In this document: in pieces, positions 41,571 through 48,896 of the stretch | Numbering within the stretch: position 1 is the first letter of the stretch | How the letters are laid out: each line of letters starts with the position of its first letter | Source of the DNA: Bacteroidales bacterium | GTDB lineage: Bacteria; Bacteroidota; Bacteroidia; Bacteroidales; UBA3824 | Length of the DNA stretch: 49,875 nt | Assembly (NCBI GenBank): GCA_017544805.1 | Contig: JAFYDK010000091.1 | Span: 1-49,875, forward strand | Reading direction: 5' to 3' | Program-made: the position numbers and the translations under genes | Notes under the pieces: model-generated | Seen by the model: the letters and a program-made list of their open reading frames with translations, nothing else | Databases searched by the model: none | Told to the model about the DNA's origin: nothing

Positions 41571-41775
41571 CACCGCCCTAAAGGACGGTGAGTGCCGCTC
41601 GCCGCGGGGGCGTTCTTTCTTGAAAGAAAGAACCGGAAAACTTCTGGGAGATATAAAAAAGGGAAAGCCTTTTGGGGCTTTCCCTTTTTTATATCTCCCA
41701 GAAGTTTTCCGGTTCCCTTTTTCAAAAGGGAACTGCCCCGCCGGCATGAGGCGCATCCACAGCCGTAAGGCTGTG
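41571..41775. repeat. Dispersed nested inverted-repeat element, copy C
   Basis: The most symmetric copy, between the convergent parE and phosphoesterase genes. It has a small hairpin at the left edge (CACCG...CGGTG, 41571-41590), GC-rich end TGCCGCTCGCCGCGGG, hairpin GTTCTTTC-TTGAAAGAAAGAAC, a perfect 37-bp central stem (41633-41669 with 41676-41712, loop TTTTGG), hairpin GGTTCCCTTTTTC/AAAAGGGAAC, GC-rich end GCCCCGCCGGCATGAGGCGC, and a closing hairpin CACAGCC-GTAA-GGCTGTG (41758-41775). The phosphoesterase gene runs into it and stops at 41722. Confidence 0.93.
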
Positions 41776-42303
41776 CAATATATTACCCTCCATATCATAT
41801 AGATTTATTTTAAAGTTTTCGTAAGTAGCGAAACCTTTAGGAGAGTTTTGTTTAGAGAATGTGGTAGAGCCGGGGTTACAAATCAGACGGTTTTTGGAGT
41901 CTAATTCGAGGTGTTGAACATGGGTATGACCGTAGAGAAACACGTTGAAAGCGGTCTCTGGCAATTTGGTTTGCGGTGAAAAAAGATGACCGTGAGTTGC
42001 AAAAATTTTAACACCGTTATCTACAATGAGGGAATAATCATTCATTGTGGGGAATGTTAAAACCATTTGACAGACTTCGGCCTCGCAGTTTCCTCGGCAG
42101 CTTATTATTTTGTCGGAAAGGGGGTTAAGCATTTCGCAAACTTTTTTGTTGTCATAACCCTCGGGCAAAGGATTTCGCGGACCGTGATAGAGAATATCAC
42201 CAAGACATATAATCATGTCGCATTTCAAAGAGTAGAAATGCGACAATGCTTTTTCAAGCGCAGTTGCGCTCCCGTGAATGTCAGAAACGATAAAATATTT
42301 CAT
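41722..42303 (-). CDS. MJ0936/YfcE-type metallophosphoesterase with repeat-derived C-terminus
   Basis: A 193-residue calcineurin-like phosphodiesterase. Metal-binding motifs are complete: SDIHGSATALEKAL (about 7-20), CLGDILYHGPR (about 34-44), CRGNCEAEV (about 74-82), FATHGHLFSP (about 106-115) and LYGHTHVQHLE (about 129-139), then CNPGSTTFSKQNSPKGFATY. The true family sequence ends near residue 176 (NLYDMEGNIL). The last about 17 residues (HSLTAVDAPHAGGAVPF) and the stop are read from inverted-repeat copy C. It overlaps the upstream chagasin-like gene by four bases (ATGA), so it is co-translated with it. Substrate unknown. Confidence 0.9.
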   Translation of the reverse strand: MKYFIVSDIHGSATALEKALSHFYSLKCDMIICLGDILYHGPRNPLPEGYDNKKVCEMLNPLSDKIISCRGNCEAEVCQMVLTFPTMNDYSLIVDNGVKIFATHGHLFSPQTKLPETAFNVFLYGHTHVQHLELDSKNRLICNPGSTTFSKQNSPKGFATYENFKINLYDMEGNILHSLTAVDAPHAGGAVPF

Positions 42304-42758
42304 TTTTGTTTTCCGGGTTTAACTTCGGCAGCCGTAGCGTTGAGTTGGTCATCAACCATTATCATCATAAGTCTAACACCTGCTTTCTTACCTTTTTTCC
42401 AGTGTTGAGCGTAATCAAAAGTTACATAAGTCGTACCGCTTTTGAGTGCTTTGAAAACAAAAGTATGCTTACCGCCGGCGCCTACCATAGAAGGTTTGCC
42501 GTCGCTTGTGGTTGCAGCATCGGATTTGTATTCGTCGCTGACATACTCAACGATAGATTTGTCTTTAATTTTATATTCCCAAGAATAACCGGTAGTTGTG
42601 TTTCCTTGTAAAACAGCAGTTACTGTTGAACCTTTGGAAGAAAACGCCAAAGGATTTTCCCCGCCGGGGGTTGTAGCAAGTTCCTGCGGCTTGCAAGAAG
42701 AAACTACGGTAAAAACCGCTAAAACCGCCATAAGAAACGGCATAAAAATTTTTCTCAT
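42300..42758 (-). CDS. Chagasin/ICP (I42) family cysteine-peptidase inhibitor lipoprotein
   Basis: A 152-residue lipoprotein (signal ending VVSSC, Cys22) with the three loop motifs by which chagasin-type proteins block papain-like peptidases: GNTTTGYSW (about 52-60, the NPTTGYxW loop), GAGGKHTFVF (93-102, the GxGG loop) and AQHWKKGKKAG (117-127, the RPW-type loop, with Gln-His for Arg-Pro). The last loop is the least canonical. A likely job is to protect the periplasm from own or foreign C1 peptidases; a C1 lipoprotein is encoded at 18423. It overlaps the phosphoesterase gene and lies 18 bases after the thioredoxin-like gene. Confidence 0.85.
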   Translation of the reverse strand: MRKIFMPFLMAVLAVFTVVSSCKPQELATTPGGENPLAFSSKGSTVTAVLQGNTTTGYSWEYKIKDKSIVEYVSDEYKSDAATTSDGKPSMVGAGGKHTFVFKALKSGTTYVTFDYAQHWKKGKKAGVRLMMIMVDDQLNATAAEVKPGKQK

Positions 42759-42776
42759 TTTGTTAATGTATTTTGG

Positions 42777-43895
42777 TTATTTAAAAAATTCAGCAATTTT
42801 ATTCTCAAGTTCTTGCCCCCTGAGATTTTTCGCAATGATTTTGCCGGTCGAAGAATCAATCAAAAGCATTGACGGAATACTTTGAATGCTATAATCTTGA
42901 GCAGCCTTTGACTGCCAACCTTTTAGGTCTGAAACATGAATCCAATTGAGGGCATAACGTTGAATTGCCGACTGCCATGAAAGTTGGTTTTCATCCAACG
43001 ACACACCGTAAATTTGCAATCCTTTGGCATGATAGCGGGCATAAATTTTTCTGATATTAGGCATTTCTGCGATACAAGGAGCACACCATGACGCCCAAAA
43101 ATCCACCAAAACAAGTTTTGATTCTTTTACGATGCTACTCAAACGCTTCATGCTACCGTTTACATCAATCAATGCAATCTCTTTGAAGGGCTGACCGACT
43201 GCCGTTTCTGCCTCAACTTTGAATTTCTCTGCAAGGCTTTGATAATACGGATCATTAGGCGATTTTTTCTTCATCTGATCCATAATTTTGTCCAAATCCT
43301 CTTTGCTTAACGACTGATAATGAATCCCTAACAACATTCCACTTATACCTAAAGGAATGTTATCGTAAATAGCCTTAGCGTAATGCGAATAAGTTGAAAC
43401 ACTAATCGAATCAATCATCTGCTTAATCTTGAGTCTCTCGTCGATAGACTTCGTAGAATCAGCAATTAAAGGCCATAGCGCCTCAATTTTAGAGTTTTGG
43501 GATTGTTCAAACCGAGAAAGATTTGTCCAAATATCATTAACTTTGGAATTAGGAATTTCAACAGGATTAGTTTCTGAATTATTGAAATTAATAACCAAAT
43601 TAACACCACTTTCCAAAACGAAATCCGTTGCGGTAATAGGCATCGAATTTTCAATTACAAGAACAGCCCTAAGGGTTGTTGCACCGGTTCTATCCTGTAA
43701 AGTGAACTTACCGTTTTTTATAAAGGCAGTGTCAATAGGCATCAAACCTCCCCTACTCAACGACGCTAAAAAAACAGAATCTCCGTCCTTAGCATAATTG
43801 CACGTACCCGAAATCGTAGATAAAGGCGGCTCTTTTTGAGCAAAAACTGTTAAGCAACATTGTAAAAATGTCAATAATAATATTAAGTGTTTCAT
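42777..43895 (-). CDS. TlpA-like thiol-disulfide protein with DUF4369 domain
   Basis: A 372-residue periplasmic redox protein. A signal (MKHLILLLTFLQCCLTVFAQ) is followed by a DUF4369 beta domain (about 25-125), a helical stretch (about 130-225), and a thioredoxin/AhpC-TSA fold (about 230-372) with VDFWASWCAPCIAEMPN (264-280; redox Cys271 and Cys274) and the cis-proline segment SIQSIPSMLLID (about 335-346). Such proteins reduce periplasmic disulfides or feed cytochrome c maturation in this phylum. Its start overlaps the stop of the small upstream gene at 43892 (ATGA), so translation is coupled. Confidence 0.9.
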   Translation of the reverse strand: MKHLILLLTFLQCCLTVFAQKEPPLSTISGTCNYAKDGDSVFLASLSRGGLMPIDTAFIKNGKFTLQDRTGATTLRAVLVIENSMPITATDFVLESGVNLVINFNNSETNPVEIPNSKVNDIWTNLSRFEQSQNSKIEALWPLIADSTKSIDERLKIKQMIDSISVSTYSHYAKAIYDNIPLGISGMLLGIHYQSLSKEDLDKIMDQMKKKSPNDPYYQSLAEKFKVEAETAVGQPFKEIALIDVNGSMKRLSSIVKESKLVLVDFWASWCAPCIAEMPNIRKIYARYHAKGLQIYGVSLDENQLSWQSAIQRYALNWIHVSDLKGWQSKAAQDYSIQSIPSMLLIDSSTGKIIAKNLRGQELENKIAEFFK

Positions 43896-44185
43896 ATATT
43901 GATATTACTCCTTAGATAATAGTTTTCGTACCAAAGTTTGAACATTTCGATAGTATGGGCATAATAACCATTACTCACTAAAAAACGATTTAAGAGAATC
44001 GCTTTTAATGTCTTAGGAACACCGTCCGAAGAGCTGAAACTATCAAGACCACATTCTGAATACTCTTTCAACGGATAATCACCGTTGAGAGCAAGCCATT
44101 TTTTTTCATAAAAATAAGCCACAGCATTCTGTTCAAAACCATCGGGATAGTATCTGCAATGTTGTGCCAAGTCGCTGTTATTCAT
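43892..44185 (-). CDS. Unknown 97-residue protein coupled to the thioredoxin-like gene
   Basis: I do not recognise this gene. It encodes 97 residues, no signal peptide and no membrane segment, rich in Tyr, Asn and Leu (for example LNRFLVSNGYYAHTIEMF, about 67-84, and LWYENYYLRSNIN). The middle has DGVPKTLKAILLNRFLV, suggesting a small helical domain. Coding status is supported by a clean ATG at 44183-44185 and by the four-base ATGA overlap with the downstream thioredoxin-like gene. It lies 48 bases after the gene at 44234. It could be a fragment of a longer protein, but no matching neighbour frame was seen. Confidence 0.62.
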   Translation of the reverse strand: MNNSDLAQHCRYYPDGFEQNAVAYFYEKKWLALNGDYPLKEYSECGLDSFSSSDGVPKTLKAILLNRFLVSNGYYAHTIEMFKLWYENYYLRSNINI

Positions 44186-44233
44186 TAAATAGCAATTGTT
44201 TAGTTATTTTTTTTATTTTATGTGCTAACTTCT

Positions 44234-44758
44234 TCAGTGAGATGGTAAAAACTTCAGCGTCAAAGTTTTGGTATCAAATACTTTAACGCCGCATAAATCA
44301 TTATCTTTCTGCAAATTAACGCTAAAAATTATTTCTCCCTCCTCAGTAACTTTAGCAGGAGAATCACCGATAAAAAATTGCGCTAATTCGATCCATTTGT
44401 CAGATTTTTCATCCAAAACAAAGAACCGCCCGCCGATGCTGACATATAGTTTTTCGCCACGAAAATCAATGAGCTGCGGATATTCATAACTATAATAATC
44501 CTGCATTGAAATCGTATATTCATCTTCAACAATAGGAGATGTTGCAATGTCTTTAATCCTTAAAACAGCCCTTTGATAAATAACATAAAGGTCTGATTTA
44601 TAGAATTTTAGACCGCATACAAAATCCTTCGACACCTTGTCCAAAGGTTTACCGTTAAAAAAAATAACGGATTCGCCTTTTTCTTTGTCGGAAAAATCAG
44701 CATAGGCAACATTCTGATTTACAGCCTGATAACAATATCCTTTTGAGGAATTTTCCAT
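44234..44758 (-). CDS. Unknown 174-residue protein
   Basis: No family recognised. The 174 residues form alternating strands: YCYQAVNQNVAYADF, SVIFFNGKPLDKV, VCGLKFYKSDLYVIY, EKLYVSIGGRFFVLDEKSD, EGEIIFSVNLQKD. The repeated [FY]xxxxL[YF]V pattern resembles a few blades of a beta-propeller or WD-like sheet, so it may be a short domain or a remnant of a larger propeller. There is no signal peptide. It stands at the head of the 44234-41722 string and lies 99 bases from the RidA-like gene; 44759-44856 holds only AT-rich sequence. Confidence 0.62.
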   Translation of the reverse strand: MENSSKGYCYQAVNQNVAYADFSDKEKGESVIFFNGKPLDKVSKDFVCGLKFYKSDLYVIYQRAVLRIKDIATSPIVEDEYTISMQDYYSYEYPQLIDFRGEKLYVSIGGRFFVLDEKSDKWIELAQFFIGDSPAKVTEEGEIIFSVNLQKDNDLCGVKVFDTKTLTLKFLPSH

Positions 44759-44856
44759 TCACATATTATTTTGTCAAAAATAGAAATAAAAATCAGAAGT
44801 CAAAAGTTAAAATTATCTAATACTAAACAATTTTTTCATTATTTTTTTTCAGTTTG

Positions 44857-45996
44857 TTAATAACACATAATTCCTTGATTTTTTCTTTCAGCAACCGCCA
44901 CGCACTCCATCTCAATCAGCCACGTCGGACGGCAAACAGGAGCTAAGGTAATAACTTTCGGAATATCAGGAAAACGCTCGTCAAATATCTTTTTAACTAT
45001 CTGATAATCATTAATATCACGAAGATAAACTATAATCTGCGCAACATCGGAAAAACCGCTTTTCGCCTCTAACAAAAGCGCATTGACGTTCTCCAACATA
45101 CGCAAAGTCTGTTTTTCGATGTCGCCGATATAAAGGACGTTACCTTTGTTGTCAATACTTGCCGTGCCGGAAATGTAAATCTCGGCTCTGTCCCCGTACT
45201 CAACACACGTGCCGCGCTCAAAAGTTACACCATATTCGTATGTAGGATTCAAATATTCAGGAGCATAAAGATATTTTATCTGCGATTTTTCAGCCCCCGT
45301 CAAAGCGTATGTTCCAAGTTGAACAATCGAGCGGGTGTCAGCAGGTAATCCGCCGATACCCGTTGAAGCAATATAATGCGTTTTTTCGGTAAGCCCTTGA
45401 GTATAAAAATTTTCACGACGAGCTTTCACCATGCCTGCATATTGAATATCAACATCACGGACAAAAAACCATGTACGAACACAATTCGCCTCCAAAGTCG
45501 CATTGAATTTTGATAAAACCTCCTCATATTCAAGCAAAAGATTTTCCGTCTGAGCCGCACTATCGCCCTCGGTTTTTATCATGCCCATTTTGTAAATATG
45601 AGAATAACCATTGTGTTCCAAAACGTTACAACCGTTAGCAATTTTCAATGTTCCACCTTTGACAATGTAAAGCCAAACCGCTATTTTACTGCCGTCTAAC
45701 GGCGGCTGCTGAATTATCGAAATACCAAAAGATTCTTCACTTGACATCAGCGGTGCCTGATTCGTTGCATCACTGACGAAATAACGTTTAAAAACAATAT
45801 TAGCACCCTGAAATTCCGGCTGCTGCATTAGAAATTCTTCCGTTTTGCAAATCCTTGCATATTGCGAGGAAAACATCTCGCCTTGCGGCTCAACATGAAT
45901 CATCACGTGATATTCTGCAATTTTTTCCTCAGGTGCAAATGCCGAAATTTCAACATTTGCGTTAGTTTCTTCAAATTTTATAGTATAATTTTTCAT
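44857..45996 (-). CDS. RidA/YjgF-like protein with two Rid-type regions
   Basis: A 379-residue cytoplasmic protein. The C-terminal region (about 230-372) is a Rid fold: FERGTCVEYGDRAEIYISGTA (split), the conserved GDIEKQTLRMLENVNALL, DVAQIIVYLRDINDYQIVKKIF (split), and PVCRPTWLIEMECVAV, where Arg in PVCRP would bind carboxylate as in RidA. The N-terminal half (about 60-225) carries a diverged copy: SAAQTENLLLEYEEVLSKF and VRTWFFVRDVDIQY follow the same order. The double arrangement also recalls FkbO/Hyg5-type chorismate-converting enzymes; that reading is possible. The ATG at 45994-45996 is chosen over the TTG six bases upstream. It lies just behind ccsBA. Confidence 0.75.
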   Translation of the reverse strand: MKNYTIKFEETNANVEISAFAPEEKIAEYHVMIHVEPQGEMFSSQYARICKTEEFLMQQPEFQGANIVFKRYFVSDATNQAPLMSSEESFGISIIQQPPLDGSKIAVWLYIVKGGTLKIANGCNVLEHNGYSHIYKMGMIKTEGDSAAQTENLLLEYEEVLSKFNATLEANCVRTWFFVRDVDIQYAGMVKARRENFYTQGLTEKTHYIASTGIGGLPADTRSIVQLGTYALTGAEKSQIKYLYAPEYLNPTYEYGVTFERGTCVEYGDRAEIYISGTASIDNKGNVLYIGDIEKQTLRMLENVNALLLEAKSGFSDVAQIIVYLRDINDYQIVKKIFDERFPDIPKVITLAPVCRPTWLIEMECVAVAERKNQGIMCY

Positions 45997-46016
45997 GTCC
46001 AATTTTTTTTTAAAAT

Positions 46017-48017
46017 TTATGCATTAGCATAACTATGCATTCCGCCTAAAAAATAATTTACTCCAAAATATGTCATCAACACCGTCAAAAAAGCCAAAAT
46101 AAAGAAACGCTGAAGTTTTTTATCGTTGCTGACAAATTTTAAATCAGCCTTATGAAAAGGCAAAGCATAAACCATAAACGTTATCAAAGCCCATGTTTCT
46201 TTCGGATCCCAAGACCAATAACGCCCCCAAGAAATATTCGCCCAAACCGCACCTAAAAAGATTCCGATACCAAGCAGAATTTCAGCAGGATAGAGCATTA
46301 TAAGGCTCAAAACCGAGAGTTGCGAAAGTTTGTCTTTGTCCTTTATGAAAAGCGAAAAAACACCGCTAAAAAACGTGAACGCCAACAGCGAATACGCAAT
46401 CATAATTGTTGAAACGTGTGCGCTGAGAATCGGTGAATTAAGTACCGGCATAAGCGGCGTTATCTGCGGATTTCGCTGCGAAAGCCACGCCACTAAAAGC
46501 GTAAAACCCGAAATCAAAAATCCAAATGGCGTAAGTATTTTTATTTTGTTACCGAAAATAATAGCTAACACCATTATTACCAACGACATAAACAACATTG
46601 TTTCGTAACCGTTACCCATCGGAATCCGCCCCGAAACATACCAGCGCAAAACATATCCGCAAAAATCAACAATCATTGACATTATTAACAGAATCCTTAA
46701 CACGCTAAACAATCTCGGCGGAAAGTTTTTGGTAACAATCATCACGAAAAACGCCAAAAAACCAATCGTCAAATTTACCATAAAAAGTATTTTTGCGAAG
46801 TTGAAAGCGTTGAAAATAATTTCCGCTTTAACCTTTGATTTTGAGAGCATTGCGTCGGAATTTTCGGGCAGTTGTTCAAACAGCGTTCCGTTTGTTAGCA
46901 TGATAATAAGTCCTACTTTTTCGTCGGTTTCTTTTATCGCTTTTGAGATTTTGGAATTTTCGGTAAGGTTGTGCTTGGCAATCAACGCATTAAGACGATA
47001 ATCTTCACCGTCAAAAAGGTCGACAAACGATACGAATTTGCCTTGAGCACCAAGTTCACGGCGCAAATTTTCGTCCTTGATGAGAATCATTTTTTCGTTT
47101 TTCCACGCATCGGGACGGTAAAGCCAACCGCAAACAACTTGCTCCGGCGTTAAAGTATAATAATTCGGTTTGCCGTAAATTTTCGACACAAAATCCCTGG
47201 CCATCGTATTGAAAGGCGCAACCCGCCCGTTATAAACAATCTGTTTTTCCGACACTCGCGCAGACTCCTCAGTGCTTATTGTCGGCACTTTGTGGTTTTG
47301 AGCATTTGCATTAACACCGATAATAAAAATCAGCGCAAACATTCCGCCTTTTTTCAAAGCCGGATGTTTCAAAAGTTTCAAGAAATCAGCCTTTTTTGAA
47401 AACAAAATCCACAATCCGGAAACCGCAAAAACCAAATATCCCAAATAAGTCAGAAAAATTCCGACAGGATCGTAATTAACTGACAAATAAGTTCCTAAAC
47501 CGTCCGGGTCATAACTCGTCTGATAAAAACGATAACCATTTTTTTTGCAAATATTGTTCATCGAAACCTCGGCTTTTTTACCATCAACAGTCAAAAAACT
47601 GACATAATCCATCGGCATTTGAGTCCCTTGGTAATTAACGACTTTAAAACTGTCAAGGCGCATTTCAAAACCGAGTTCCGACTTAAACATATTTTCTTTG
47701 TTAACATAAAAATCCGCGGTCTCGCCTTTACGCAAATGTAAGATGCCTTCTTCACCGGAAATTCTCGTTATCAGCGCGCCTAACAAAATTATTATCAGCG
47801 AAATATGAAATAACAGCACCGGCAGTTTTTTCATAAGTTTTTTTACGAAAACTGCTAACGAAAACACCGCCAAGACACCCCACAACGAACAAAACCACAC
47901 AGAGTTATAAATGTTTTTATCTGCGGTTTCCTGACTAAAAAACGTTGCCACCGCCATAGCAACAAGCACAGCGGAAAAAACGAATAATATAGTTATTTTT
48001 AAGATTCTGGATTTCAT
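46017..48017 (-). CDS. Fused ResB-CcsA cytochrome c biogenesis protein (system II)
   Basis: Carries haem across the inner membrane and joins it to CxxCH cysteines of exported cytochromes. From the ATG at 48015-48017 (666 residues) the N-terminal part has several ResB-like hydrophobic segments and a periplasmic loop, and the C-terminal part is CcsA with the haem-handling motif WGRYWSWDPKETWAL (about 597-611) and repeated His-bearing helices (for example HVSTIMIAYSLLAF). The GTG start at 48074 would add 19 poor residues. The upstream neighbour encodes a CxxCH lipoprotein, so substrate and ligase are adjacent, 60 bases apart. Confidence 0.92.
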   Translation of the reverse strand: MKSRILKITILFVFSAVLVAMAVATFFSQETADKNIYNSVWFCSLWGVLAVFSLAVFVKKLMKKLPVLLFHISLIIILLGALITRISGEEGILHLRKGETADFYVNKENMFKSELGFEMRLDSFKVVNYQGTQMPMDYVSFLTVDGKKAEVSMNNICKKNGYRFYQTSYDPDGLGTYLSVNYDPVGIFLTYLGYLVFAVSGLWILFSKKADFLKLLKHPALKKGGMFALIFIIGVNANAQNHKVPTISTEESARVSEKQIVYNGRVAPFNTMARDFVSKIYGKPNYYTLTPEQVVCGWLYRPDAWKNEKMILIKDENLRRELGAQGKFVSFVDLFDGEDYRLNALIAKHNLTENSKISKAIKETDEKVGLIIMLTNGTLFEQLPENSDAMLSKSKVKAEIIFNAFNFAKILFMVNLTIGFLAFFVMIVTKNFPPRLFSVLRILLIMSMIVDFCGYVLRWYVSGRIPMGNGYETMLFMSLVIMVLAIIFGNKIKILTPFGFLISGFTLLVAWLSQRNPQITPLMPVLNSPILSAHVSTIMIAYSLLAFTFFSGVFSLFIKDKDKLSQLSVLSLIMLYPAEILLGIGIFLGAVWANISWGRYWSWDPKETWALITFMVYALPFHKADLKFVSNDKKLQRFFILAFLTVLMTYFGVNYFLGGMHSYANA

Positions 48018-48077
48018 TAATTTTTTTTTGTTTCTAATCGCAAAATTAGCAATTATTTCTGAAATTTTCAACACACA

Positions 48078-48809
48078 CTAATCCGCTTTCGCACCGCTCA
48101 AAATCCATTGGTCGATCCAATCTTTATCTGATTCAAGATCAAGTTTATCGGTGTGATTATGTTTTACTTCAGGAAAATCGCCGTGCAATATTTTGTGAAT
48201 AACGCTACGAGCTGTATCTCCCGGGGTAACGATATTAAAATCAGAACGTTTGGTAGATTGTATTCCAACTATCGCGCTGTAACTTTTACCTTCCGTTAAA
48301 AATAATCCTGCCGCTGCATAGTCTGCCGACAGACCATGACATTTGGAACATTTCGGTGTAAAATATTTGTCCTGAATGAATGAATACATCCCTGCTTTTA
48401 CTTCTCCAGCGTCCCAACGGATGGTATCGGTATTATTTTTGTCCTCATCGGTAAGTTTTTTCTGACTTATTGTAAGCACACGTTGTCGAATACGATTCAA
48501 AACTGTAATCTCCAAATAGTTAACAGATTGAGAAATTCCGCCTAACGTGATATGAATTTTGCCGCCTCCGTCAGAAATTATCTGTTTTGAAATTTCCGAA
48601 TATTCTGCAATATCGTCTTTCGGATTTGTTTCATTAACAAAACCCGAAAGCGTAACGGAATAACCATCAGGCCAACTATTCAAGCCGGAAATTGTAGCAT
48701 CAACAGCCACTTTCAATCCCTCTTGGTGATAAGTATATTTTTCCTCAATATCGCCATCATCACAAGCTACGAGAAAAAACAATGTAAATATGTATAATAA
48801 CTTTTTCAT
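48078..48809 (-). CDS. c-type cytochrome lipoprotein (single CxxCH)
   Basis: A 243-residue exported lipoprotein: signal MKKLLYIFTLFFLVAC (lipobox Cys16). The first about 130 residues form a beta-rich domain of unknown type (YSVTLSGFVNETNPKDD, ITLGGISQSVNYLEI). The C-terminal about 95 residues contain the haem site KCSKCHG (Cys154, Cys157, His158) and then TPGDTARSVIHKILHGD and WIDQWILSGAKAD, the pattern of short Bacteroidota/planctomycete cytochrome c domains. The usual MPP distal-Met segment is replaced by PEVKHNHTDKLD, so a His may be the sixth ligand. The ATG at 48807-48809 is the start; extension to 48872 merely reads the upstream repeat (NCQLSIVN). Confidence 0.85.
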   Translation of the reverse strand: MKKLLYIFTLFFLVACDDGDIEEKYTYHQEGLKVAVDATISGLNSWPDGYSVTLSGFVNETNPKDDIAEYSEISKQIISDGGGKIHITLGGISQSVNYLEITVLNRIRQRVLTISQKKLTDEDKNNTDTIRWDAGEVKAGMYSFIQDKYFTPKCSKCHGLSADYAAAGLFLTEGKSYSAIVGIQSTKRSDFNIVTPGDTARSVIHKILHGDFPEVKHNHTDKLDLESDKDWIDQWILSGAKAD

Positions 48810-48823
48810 AATTTTCTTTTTTA

Positions 48824-48896
48824 AATTGACAATTGATAATTGACAATTGACAATTAAGTTCTGCATTGTCAATTGTCAATTGTTAATTGTCAATTA
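48824..48896. repeat. Inverted array of TTGACAATT units
   Basis: Four TTGACAATT/TTGATAATT units on the left (48824-48855) face three or four complementary TTGTCAATT-type units on the right (48866-48896) around AAGTTCTGCA, forming a long imperfect hairpin between the porin stop and the cytochrome start. No T tract follows. This is a low-complexity spacer familiar in Bacteroidota, giving spurious NCQLSIVN translations. Confidence 0.8.

Noticed and set aside
7154..41775. Insertion sequence or CRISPR as explanation for the repeats
   Set aside because: No transposase, no regular spacer array and no evident target-site duplications.
48810..48872. Upstream start of the cytochrome lipoprotein (MTMQNLIVNCQLSIVN)
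   Set aside because: This stretch is the TTGACAATT array read as protein; the ATG at 48809 gives a proper lipoprotein signal.
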